DNA from: Flavobacteriales bacterium
GTDB taxonomy: Bacteria; Bacteroidota; Bacteroidia; Flavobacteriales; JABDKJ01
Length of the DNA stretch: 15,940 nt
Assembly (NCBI GenBank): GCA_013002285.1
Contig: JABDKJ010000002.1
Location: forward strand, 1 to 15,940
Reading direction: 5' to 3'
Positions 1 through 7,800 of this stretch are shown one piece after another. The notes under the pieces were generated by a model. It worked only from the letters and a program-made list of their open reading frames with translations, ran no database searches and was not told the origin of the DNA. Position numbers and translations under genes: made by a program. Numbering within the stretch: the stretch's first letter is position 1; each line of letters starts with the position of its first letter.

Positions 1-113
1 CTTTAAATAGTTGCTTCAAGATTAGGAATATATTGAGAATTCGCGATATTTGCAGCCCGAAAAAAATTAAAGAATTAATAAACTGGGTTTAGGACCCTTT
101 TAAAATTATTGAT

Positions 114-1112
114 ATGGCAACAAAGCTTAGACTTCAGAGACACGGAAAAAAGAGATATCCTTACTACTACATCGTAGCAGTAGATGGCCGTGAAAAAAGA
201 GATGGTAAATTCATCGAGAGATTAGGAGAATACGACCCTAATACAGATCCAGCAACCATCAATGTAGATTTTGACAGAGCCTTGCATTGGCTTCAAGTGG
301 GAGCACAACCTACAGATACAATGCGTGCAATTCTATCTTATAAAGGTGTGCTTCATAAAAACCATTTATTGAATGGTGTGAAGAAAGGTGCTTTTACAGA
401 AGAAGAAGCCGAAAAGAGATTTGCTGCTTGGGCCGCTGAAAAAGAGTCTAAGGTGAGAGCCAAGAGAGAAGGATTACTTGCTCAAAATGATGCTGATACT
501 GCTGAAAAAATGAAGGCTGAGAAAGCCATTGCAGATAAAAGGAGCGCAGAAATTCTTGCAAAACAGGCTGAGGCCGCAGGTATTATTGCTGCTGCTGCCG
601 CTGCTGAAGCTGCTGATGCAGCAGACATAGCAGATGAAGCTTCTGATATTGCAGAAGAAGCTTCTGACCAAGCTGAAGCTATGGCAGATGTTGCCGAAGC
701 TGCTGCTGCCGATGGTGGAGAAGGTGCTGCTGAAGTTGCCGAAGAAGCTGCAGAAGCTGCTGCAGAATCTGCCGCTATAGCAGAAGAAGTTGCTGAGGTT
801 GCTGAAGATGCTGCAAAAGAAGCAGAAACAGCTGCAGAAGCATCTGAGGACATTGCCGAAGAAGCTGCAGAAAAAGCAGAAGAAGCAGTAGAGGCTGCTG
901 CTGAAGAAGGCACAGCTGAGGCTGCTGAAGCGGCTGAAGAAGCAGTTGAGGCTGCAGAAGAAGCTGCCGAAGCCGCAGAGGATGCTGCCGAAGCTGCCGA
1001 GGAAGCAAAAGAAGACGCAGAAGAAGCTGCTGAAGAAGCAGAAGAGGCAAAAGAAGCTGCCGGGGATGCTGCAGAATCTGCCGAAGAAGCTGCCGAGAAG
1101 GAAGAAGAGTAA
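114..1112 (+). CDS. rpsP: 30S ribosomal protein bS16 with very long Ala/Glu tail
   Basis: Residues 1 to about 85 are a canonical bS16 core (start [20 protein letters not shown], then a GxFIExLGxYDP-like stretch and a TDTxRxILxxxG stretch), a small-subunit protein that binds 16S rRNA and is needed for 30S assembly. Residues 86-150 are a charged helical extension ([22 protein letters not shown]), which I recall as usual for Bacteroidota homologues. From about residue 152 to 332 the protein is almost only Ala, Glu and Asp, with five Lys, no Arg and no aromatic residue. E. coli bS16 has about 82 residues. The tail should form a long acidic helix or coiled coil, odd for an RNA-binding protein. ATG at 114 has no Shine-Dalgarno, as is normal in this phylum. 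rimM starts 9 bases after the stop, so the two are co-transcribed. The identity is certain; the role of the tail is unknown. Confidence 0.97.
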   Translation: MATKLRLQRHGKKRYPYYYIVAVDGREKRDGKFIERLGEYDPNTDPATINVDFDRALHWLQVGAQPTDTMRAILSYKGVLHKNHLLNGVKKGAFTEEEAEKRFAAWAAEKESKVRAKREGLLAQNDADTAEKMKAEKAIADKRSAEILAKQAEAAGIIAAAAAAEAADAADIADEASDIAEEASDQAEAMADVAEAAAADGGEGAAEVAEEAAEAAAESAAIAEEVAEVAEDAAKEAETAAEASEDIAEEAAEKAEEAVEAAAEEGTAEAAEAAEEAVEAAEEAAEAAEDAAEAAEEAKEDAEEAAEEAEEAKEAAGDAAESAEEAAEKEEE

Positions 1113-1121
1113 TTTCCTGTT

Positions 1122-1646
1122 ATGGCCTTTAAAGACCATTACTATATAGGTAAGATCGTAAGGCTACACAGTTTCAAAGGAGAAGTTTACGCCAGACTAG
1201 ACGTAGACCATCCCTCACAATATTTAGAAATGGGATCAGTGTTTTTGAACATCGAAAACAAGTTGGTCCCTTTTTTTATTGATTCATCTCGGTTTGGCAG
1301 CAAAGGAATGCTGCGCTTGAAATTCGAAGATGTAGATTCAGAAGATGAGGCCAAAAGACTACTAAAAAAAGAACTCTATCTACCTCTCTCATTCCTCCCT
1401 GCGAAAGAAGATGACGATTTCTACTTTCACGAGATCATCGATTTCAAGATCATCGACAAGACCACTGGAATAATTGGAAAAGTTTCTGAAATACTTGAGT
1501 ATCCTGGAAACGAACTCATGAAGGTAGAAAATGGTGATCAGGATGTCCTTATCCCGATCAATGACACCTTCATCATTGAAGTAGATAAAAAGGAAAAAAC
1601 CATTCATGTGGATCTGCCCGAGGGACTATTAGACCTGAATGATTAA
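1122..1646 (+). CDS. rimM: Ribosome maturation factor RimM
   Basis: RimM is a cytoplasmic 30S assembly factor that binds ribosomal protein uS19 and helps mature the 16S 3' domain. The 174-residue length is typical. The N-terminal RimM barrel covers about residues 5-85, with the signature YYIGKIVRLHSFKGEVYARL and, near its end, EDEAKRLLKKELYLP. The PRC-barrel-like C-terminal domain covers about 98-170 (FYFHEIIDFKI, then IGKVSEILEYPGNELMKVE, then VLIPINDTFI and a terminal DLPEGLLDL). The PGNELMKV and LIPxxxxFI motifs are diagnostic. It lies 9 bases after rpsP, the widely conserved pairing, and its TAA is followed directly by the ATG of the next gene. No independent promoter is visible. Confidence 0.96.
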   Translation: MAFKDHYYIGKIVRLHSFKGEVYARLDVDHPSQYLEMGSVFLNIENKLVPFFIDSSRFGSKGMLRLKFEDVDSEDEAKRLLKKELYLPLSFLPAKEDDDFYFHEIIDFKIIDKTTGIIGKVSEILEYPGNELMKVENGDQDVLIPINDTFIIEVDKKEKTIHVDLPEGLLDLND

Positions 1647-2345
1647 ATGGAATTCCATTTCAAACAATTTTCGGTAAAACATGACAAGTCTGCCATGAAA
1701 GTAGGAACAGACGGAAACCTACTTGGTGCTTGGTGCGGGTCAGAAGGAAAGAAAAGAGCATTGGACATTGGCACCGGAACTGGTCTCATAGCGCTGATGA
1801 TGGCACAGCGCGAACCAAGGTTGATCGTGGATGCAATAGATCTGGATAGGGATTCCTTTGAAGAAGCAAGCTTTAATGTTTCGCGATCGCCTTTTGCTGA
1901 TAGGATAAATACCAAACACATCTCGTTCGAGGAATTTGATCCTGAACATGCATATGACCTTATAGTTTGTAACCCTCCCTTTTTTTTCGATCAATACATT
2001 TCTAAATCCGAGTCTCGAACACTTGCGAGACAAGGAAATATAGATTGGATGGATTGGATCCCAAAGATCAATGATTTGCTTTCGGACAATGGATCTTTCG
2101 AGGTTATATTTCCAATAGACCAGAAGGAGAAGTTTCTCGAAATACTTGAGAAAAATGGTCTTTTCATTTCAAAATTCTGGGCTATTTTCCCGAAGCCTCA
2201 CAAACCAGCTCATCGCTGCCTTTTTTCAATAAAAAAAGCGGCTTGCAAAAGTACCTTTGAGAAACTAATTATAGAAACAAAAGTGCGACATGAATACTCT
2301 TTTGAATATCAAAAACTTATGAAGAGTTATTTAACTATTTTTTAA
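1647..2345 (+). CDS. trmN6: tRNA1(Val) (adenine(37)-N6)-methyltransferase, TrmN6/YfiC type
   Basis: An S-adenosylmethionine-dependent class I methyltransferase of 232 residues. The family methylates N6 of A37 in tRNA1(Val). The N-terminal signature F..FSVKHDKSAMKVGTDGNLLGAW (residues 5-29), SAM-binding motif I LDIGTGTGLIAL (39-50) and the catalytic NPPF motif of N6-adenine methyltransferases (109-112) are all present, followed by a late FPIDQKEKFLEIL stretch and KPAHRCLFS, as in YfiC. The ATG directly follows the rimM TAA, so translation is probably coupled. In Proteobacteria the rpsP-rimM operon usually continues with trmD and rplS, which are absent here. The methyltransferase assignment is firm; the exact tRNA substrate is inferred from the family. 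Confidence 0.88.
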   Translation: MEFHFKQFSVKHDKSAMKVGTDGNLLGAWCGSEGKKRALDIGTGTGLIALMMAQREPRLIVDAIDLDRDSFEEASFNVSRSPFADRINTKHISFEEFDPEHAYDLIVCNPPFFFDQYISKSESRTLARQGNIDWMDWIPKINDLLSDNGSFEVIFPIDQKEKFLEILEKNGLFISKFWAIFPKPHKPAHRCLFSIKKAACKSTFEKLIIETKVRHEYSFEYQKLMKSYLTIF

Positions 2346-2462
2346 ACCAAGTAGAATACATAAATCTAGAGTCCTCCGCTCCATCCTTCTAAATAAGATC
2401 CGTTTCTGAAACTTTTGGTTTGCTTCTATAGTAAAAGAAAGCAAAACCTAATTAAACCATTT

Positions 2463-3335
2463 ATGTACAAGTACCTATCCATGCTATGCTTTCTTGCATT
2501 GACTATTTCTGGCTCAGCCGGTGATATATGCACTAAAGATGCGACTGCGGAAGATAATGTTTATACCATTGACATTAGTACTTCTGGCGTTGCGATATCT
2601 CCTTCGAGATTGCGATTCAACTCTTCTCCCGGAAGCACGAAGACAGCGAATATCAAGATCAACAATGACACCGAAGAGGCTAAATCCTTTCGGATAAAAT
2701 TCAATGATTTTAATATGAACGAACATGGCAAGAGTCAGTTTGTTGAGCCTGGAAATGGTAAATATGGAATATCAAATTGGGTTTCCGTATCGCCTTCATT
2801 CATTGAAGTTGCAGCTGGAGAGAAAAAAGAGATCACTGTTACACTAGATGTTCCAGACGATGAAGCCGGCAAAAAAGCTGCTTGGGGAATTATGATGATC
2901 GAAGAGGCAGCTGAAAGAAAAACTCTTGATTACGGAGCTGAAAAAGGTGAATCCATCGCATTTGGTATTGTACCTACCCTTGCATTTGGCGTATTCCTTT
3001 ATCAAAACCCACCTGGAGTTACAGATAACAGCATTGAGATCATGGACTTCATGATATCTCAAAGAGAAGAAAAATATTTCGTGAATATTGAAGCAGAAAA
3101 CACAGGAACAGGTATCGCCTATTGCCGTGCTTATGTAGAACTCACGAATCTGGAAAATGGAGACCAGGAAAAACTATTGGTAAAATCTTTTACGATCGTT
3201 CCAGAATTGACACGTGTGTTCAGTTTTGAATTACCGGAACATCTAAAGAGTGGAAAATATTCAGCAGTTGGAGTGCTCGACTACGGAAACGAAGAAGAGA
3301 TAGAAGCTGCAGAACTTGACTTTGAAATAAAATAA
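2463..3335 (+). CDS. Periplasmic PapD-like (pilus chaperone-like) protein
   Basis: The ATG at 2463 opens a good Sec signal peptide (MYKYLSMLCFLALTISGSAG) and gives a 290-residue protein; an in-frame TTG at 2415 would add 16 residues unlike a signal peptide, so I reject it. The mature protein is all-beta. The first Ig-like domain (about residues 33-140) has the pattern VAISPSRLRFN, then PGSTKTANIKINND, then WVSVSPSFIEVAAGEKKEITVTLDVP, seen in the first domain of fimbrial chaperones. A second beta-sandwich (about 185-290) ends in GKYSAVGVLDYG and a Glu-rich strand. In chaperone-usher systems such a protein caps subunits in the periplasm and delivers them to the outer-membrane usher. The following genes (two secreted subunit-like proteins and a large barrel) support that role. 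It could instead be a DUF916-like surface protein. Fold confidence is fair, function moderate. Confidence 0.7.
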   Translation: MYKYLSMLCFLALTISGSAGDICTKDATAEDNVYTIDISTSGVAISPSRLRFNSSPGSTKTANIKINNDTEEAKSFRIKFNDFNMNEHGKSQFVEPGNGKYGISNWVSVSPSFIEVAAGEKKEITVTLDVPDDEAGKKAAWGIMMIEEAAERKTLDYGAEKGESIAFGIVPTLAFGVFLYQNPPGVTDNSIEIMDFMISQREEKYFVNIEAENTGTGIAYCRAYVELTNLENGDQEKLLVKSFTIVPELTRVFSFELPEHLKSGKYSAVGVLDYGNEEEIEAAELDFEIK

Positions 3336-3378
3336 ACTGTATTAACAAATTACAAAAACCTATTTAAAATTTAATGTT

Positions 3379-4164
3379 ATGAGAAATTTGAAATTTTTAT
3401 TGTTGGTCTTGGTGGCGGGAATGTGCTTCCAGACTGTGAATGCACAGTTGATCGATGAACAGGATGTTACCATCACAATGGAATTACAACCTGTTCTCCA
3501 ACTTGACATGAAAACCCCTAATCAACTAGAATTCGTATTTGATGAGATCGAAGAATACTTCAGGGGTATTACACAATATGCGGCTACTGAACTTAAAGTA
3601 AGTTCAAGTGTTTCTTGGGACCTTTATGCTGTTGGCAGATCTAACGGAACGAATTGCGCAGAGTGCTGGGATCAACAGTTGGTGTATGGTTCTGGTGGAG
3701 TTACTTCTGGAGCAGAAGCCGATCTTCCAATGAGTTTAGTAGAACTTAGACAGAATAGAGCCAACGCTGGTGCTGCTGCTGCTACTGGACCATTTGCAGA
3801 TTATAATCAGGCTTTTTCTCCTGCTGCAACAGCTTCTGGAGGAAACAGTCTATATGTGAATGGTGGAACAAATACGCCTCCTACTGCAACTGGAAAGTAC
3901 ATTGCCGGACATTCTGGTACATCAGGTACTGCTGGTTCAGATGCTATGGTTGGTGGTTCCTGGATGACGCAAACAGGAACGGCTTCAGATTACTACTACA
4001 CTGTAGATTATAGGATATTGCCAGGATTGCCTGCAATATTCCCTATGGCATTTAACGAAGACGGGGCTACATCAGAAGACCTGTCTACGATATCTGCTAC
4101 ATCATACGCGCAACCTGGTGTTTACACTATGTATGTGCAGTATGTGTTGCTAGAGGACCAATAA
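3379..4164 (+). CDS. Secreted subunit-like protein 1 (putative major structural subunit)
   Basis: A 261-residue exported protein with a clear signal peptide (MRNLKFLLLVLVAGMCFQTV, cleavage probably after NA at 22). I recognise no named family. It is a divergent paralogue of the product of 4237-4851. Both have FDE, Y and G early (FVFDEIEEYFRGIT at 52-65), an ALKV-like strand, a conserved Trp, YGSG (103-106), TVDxR (208-212) and a C-terminal strand GVYTMYVQYVLLED. Residues 93-96 form CAEC, a possible disulfide. The middle (about 127-200) is rich in Ala, Gly, Ser and Thr, like a variable surface-exposed loop region. A strong terminator follows, so this gene is likely made in excess over the downstream genes, as expected of a major subunit. 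The subunit role is inferred from context. Confidence 0.6.
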   Translation: MRNLKFLLLVLVAGMCFQTVNAQLIDEQDVTITMELQPVLQLDMKTPNQLEFVFDEIEEYFRGITQYAATELKVSSSVSWDLYAVGRSNGTNCAECWDQQLVYGSGGVTSGAEADLPMSLVELRQNRANAGAAAATGPFADYNQAFSPAATASGGNSLYVNGGTNTPPTATGKYIAGHSGTSGTAGSDAMVGGSWMTQTGTASDYYYTVDYRILPGLPAIFPMAFNEDGATSEDLSTISATSYAQPGVYTMYVQYVLLEDQ

Positions 4165-4172
4165 AAAATTCC

Positions 4173-4213
4173 CCAAAGTCGGCTGAAGGCAGTCGGCTTT
4201 GGACTTTTTATTT
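4173..4213 (+). terminator. Intrinsic terminator inside the chaperone/subunit/barrel locus
   Basis: A 12-bp stem pairs 4173-4184 (CCAAAGTCGGCT) with 4191-4202 (AGTCGGCTTTGG), including two G-U pairs, with a 6-base loop GAAGGC. It is followed by ACTTTTTATTT. This is a textbook rho-independent terminator placed between the two subunit genes. It probably acts as an attenuator, since no obvious promoter follows before 4237. Confidence 0.85.
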
Positions 4214-4236
4214 GCCTACCACCTTAAACTAAAAAA

Positions 4237-4851
4237 TTGACCCTATTAATACGAACCATATTATGCCTATTCATATTTCTGTCTAGTGCAACTTTTGCCC
4301 AAATACACTGTGGGAATGTAGAGTTGGATGTAGATGGAAATTCAAATGCCCTGCTAACTTTTGATGAATTTTCAAAATACAATGCGGGCATGACGATCAA
4401 CAACGCACTTACGCTCAAAGTAAAGGTAGATCACCAGGCTATTCCAGACCCCGCTTGCAGCTGGTTTTTGAATATGGAAGTATTCAATAACCCGATCGCG
4501 GGAACCCCTCCTGCAGAATGGGAAGAACTTCTGCAATACGGTAGCGGCAGTGCTACCAACCCTACACTGGATATTTTAGAGATACGCGTGAGGAATTCTT
4601 GTGCGACTTCTCCAATAAATGGAACTTTCCAAACCTTCTCCAATAATGGTGATATCATGGATATTATACAAGCCTTATTGCCTGTGACCCCAGCGGGAAG
4701 TTGCACCACAAACGTGAATGGGCCAGGAGACTACAATACAAACTATGATGAATATACATTTACCGTAGACATTAGAGTAAAACCAAACTTAACCTTTAAT
4801 CCCGGGATTTACGAAATGAGTGTTCGTTTTCATCTGGAGGAAAATCTATGA
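4237..4851 (+). CDS. Secreted subunit-like protein 2 (paralogue of the preceding secreted protein)
   Basis: A 204-residue exported protein starting at TTG. No in-frame ATG precedes the signal peptide MTLLIRTILCLFIFLSSATF (cleavage near AQ at 21-22), and the ATG at 4262 is out of frame, so TTG is the best start. It shares with the preceding secreted protein LTFDEFSKYNAGMT (40-53), an ALTLKV strand, a Trp, W..LLQYGSG (95-104), ILEIRVRN, TFTVDIRV (174-181) and the terminal strand PGIYEMSVRFHLEE. Four cysteines (25, 74, 122, 156) could form two disulfides. It is shorter, lacks the Ala/Gly-rich insert, and overlaps the barrel gene by ATGA, so it is probably made in step with that protein. A minor or tip subunit is plausible but unproven. 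No named family recognised. Confidence 0.6.
   Translation: MTLLIRTILCLFIFLSSATFAQIHCGNVELDVDGNSNALLTFDEFSKYNAGMTINNALTLKVKVDHQAIPDPACSWFLNMEVFNNPIAGTPPAEWEELLQYGSGSATNPTLDILEIRVRNSCATSPINGTFQTFSNNGDIMDIIQALLPVTPAGSCTTNVNGPGDYNTNYDEYTFTVDIRVKPNLTFNPGIYEMSVRFHLEENL
4836..4840 (+). promoter_or_regulatory. Shine-Dalgarno-like GGAGG before the barrel gene
   Basis: GGAGG lies 7 bases upstream of the ATG at 4848. Strong Shine-Dalgarno sequences are uncommon in Bacteroidota and I see none at the other starts in this window. It falls within the codons of the preceding gene (Leu-Glu-Glu), so it could be coincidental. With the ATGA overlap it would allow coupled or independent initiation. Confidence 0.4.
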
Positions 4852-7800
4852 TCATTCAAATAAAATATCTAGACCTTAAAAAGGTCTTGTTGATATTGTT
4901 GCTTACTGCAAATAATCTTTTTGCATTCGCTCAGGAACCAGATACTCTGGTCCAAGCAGATACGCTATCCATGCAAAATTTCCTTTCGGACTCTTTGGCA
5001 ATTGAAGAAAAAACAGAGGAAAAACAAATCGAAATACCTCAAACAGAACAAACTGGATCCAACGCAACAGATACCTTGGCAAAGAAAATTAACAGAGGTA
5101 TAGAAGTCCTATTTGCAAAAGCCTCTATTGAACCAAAACAAGGAGAGATCCTTTCCAATGTTCTTAAGATCATCAACCATAACGAGATCGAGAAGGTTGT
5201 CCTTCCAGAATTCAATTTTCCAGCTACTTGGAAACTTATAGGTAAAACTGATGTCTGGTATGAGATCTCTCCAAAAGACACAGTTTATATTCCCGTGAGG
5301 ATCATACCCCAGAAACTGAGCAACGGACATTCCAACTACCAGATTAATGCTTTTATCTATAATTCAAAAGGTATTCAAATATTGACGGATCATTTTAATT
5401 GCACAACAGACAAAAATGCCGAGTGGAAAGTAACTAGTAATAAAAACAAGATCTATTTTAAGAATGGGCAAAGCGAAGAAGACATTTCCTTCAACATCGA
5501 AAACAAAAGTCTTTTCGATCAGGAAATATTCATGAACGTAAATTCCGCGAAAGGAGATATTTCATTGGAAAAAGATAAAATTGAACTCGAAAATGGTGAT
5601 TCGCAAACTCTTGAACTAAGCTCATATGCCGATACAACATTTGAATACACTGCTGTAATAAACAACAATCGAAGAAACTTTAGAAAAGTATCATTACTCG
5701 GACATGTTCCGAACAGAAAAAGCCAAAGAAGACAATATTCCGTTTTTCTCAATTCTCAAGAATCAAAGATACTAGGAAATACTAGCCATAGGAATGGGTC
5801 TAAGATAGACCTCATAAAACTCCCAAATGTAATGCGCGCAAGCGACTACAGTTCGAGAGACCTTCCCTTAGATGTGCAAATGGACTACCAAAACGCGTTG
5901 GGGGATTTTCCATTTCTATCCATGAACCTTAATGGATATAAGAATTTCAACAATGATGCTAGCCTAAACTACTTTACTCAACTGAATTACAACCAGGTAT
6001 TTTGGAACAAAGAACACCTGAACAACCTGCCTTGGTATTTAGGTTATTTTTCAAACAAATGGTCTGCACAGGCAGGAAATGTGAATGGAGGAGTTGTGGG
6101 TATGCCTTCAGCAGGAAAAGGAATAAAAGGAGACTATCAGATAAACCCGGATCATAAAGTAGGTGCATTCCTTACTTCCACCAGAGGGTTCATGAAGTTT
6201 GGACAGACAGATGCCTATGGTTTGAATTATCAATACAACCTTCCAAAAGACGGTTTTGTATTGGCAAAATTTGGCAGGTATACTAACGGCTTTAATGGCA
6301 CAAGCGGAAACGTACTAAGCTTGCAATCCAGTCTGCGAATCAAAGAAAAACATGGTGTAGGAATTTTTGGAGCTCTTAGCAGCCGAAGACACATCTATAT
6401 AGGGACTCTCACTGGTCAGCAAGGTTTCTTGCTTGGCCTGAATTACAATTCTAGGTTTCTGGAAAATAAACTCTATGTATATGTGGGTGCCCGCTATAAT
6501 TCAAAATTCTTTGGATCGTCAAATTCAAGGATAGCGACAGGGAATGCAAAAGTCCAATATGCCATCAGTGACAACTGGTCTGCTTACTATTCGGCAAACT
6601 ATGCAAATGTAGAAACATTTACTCCGAGCACAGGTTTCTTTGATCCTTTCTCCAGTTACGATTTTCTCCAGAATAGATTCGTTTTCACTACAAATAATAG
6701 ATGGGGAACTTTCAATCCAGGCATTTACTATAACGTGAACAATTTCTACCAATACAATGTGCATGCCAGAGGCTTATCGTTAAGGTTCTCAAAACTGGAT
6801 TATATAAAAAATACTTTGCTTTCATTTTATTCAGAAGCAGGATATACAAATTCACTGACAGACCCGAGTGTCAAAGATTATTTCAATTTTAGAATGAATA
6901 CCTTCTACAGGCTAAGGACATTAACACTAACTGCCAATTATAGATATGGAGCAAACAACAGATCAGCTCAAGAGTTTCAGACTGCTACGAGTAGATCCCC
7001 TCAAATAGGAAGGTTTAGTGCAAATCACCAGTATTTATTTGCTGATGAACATTGGGTTTTAGAGAACAATATTTCCTATACATACAACAATAGGTTCAAG
7101 TCACAATTCCTAGGGGTTTTTCCAGAGATCTTCTTTTTCTCAAACAATGGGTGGAGGTACAGCCTGAATCCAGGGTACAATTTGAATGTTACTAAATACA
7201 ATAATGAATTATTGAACATTTATTCGAACAATCCCATAAATACAGACGACCTCGGTTCCACCGTTACTAAAGGATTTAGAGTAAATGTATCTGTTCGAAA
7301 AAGTTTTGGTGTACCCATCCCATTTATGGAGCACAAGAATTCCAATGTTTCATTCAATGTCTTTTACGACCTAAATGGCAACGACAAACAAGATAAAGGA
7401 GAATCTTCTATTGAGAATGTTGTATTAAGATTAGAGGATAAAGAGGTGCTTTCCAATTCTAAAGGATTTGCAATGATCGAAAATACTATCAATGACAATT
7501 ATCAATTTGTAACTTTTCCTTTAGAAGAATTGAATGGCTGGTTCGGTAAAACACCAGACTCCCTTTCGATCATGACCAACACGATCGTTCAAGTACCATT
7601 CGTGAGAGGTGTAAAAGTCATCGGAAATGTAGTATTGAACAGACAAGACATTGCAGTCACGGACGACAGACCATTTGATCTTTCAAATATTCGAATAGCT
7701 GCAAATGATGGTACCACTGCAATAAGCACGCTCACAAATTTCGATGGAAGCTTTGAACTATATCTTCCGAATGGAAGCTACGTGCTAACAATTGATGAGA

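Noticed and set aside
45..52. GATATTTG as a -7 box for rpsP
   Set aside because: One mismatch to TAnnTTTG and no -33 partner at a normal distance; too weak to annotate as a promoter.
1..113. Possible end of an upstream gene or RNA before rpsP
   Set aside because: No open frame, tRNA-like fold or terminator could be supported; it is simply the rpsP upstream region.
474..1139. Long open frames on the minus strand opposite the bS16 tail
   Set aside because: They are the mirror of the low-complexity Ala/Glu codon repeats, giving Ser/Ala- or Phe/Cys-rich translations with no signals; they are not genes.
2417..2448. Imperfect hairpin (GGTTTGCTTC with GAAAGCAAAACC) in the leader of the chaperone-like gene
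   Set aside because: The stem has two bulges and a 10-base loop with no U-tract or recognised riboswitch pattern; it may be chance.
2415..2462. Upstream TTG start for the chaperone-like gene
   Set aside because: It adds a basic segment before an otherwise complete signal peptide; ATG 2463 is the natural start.
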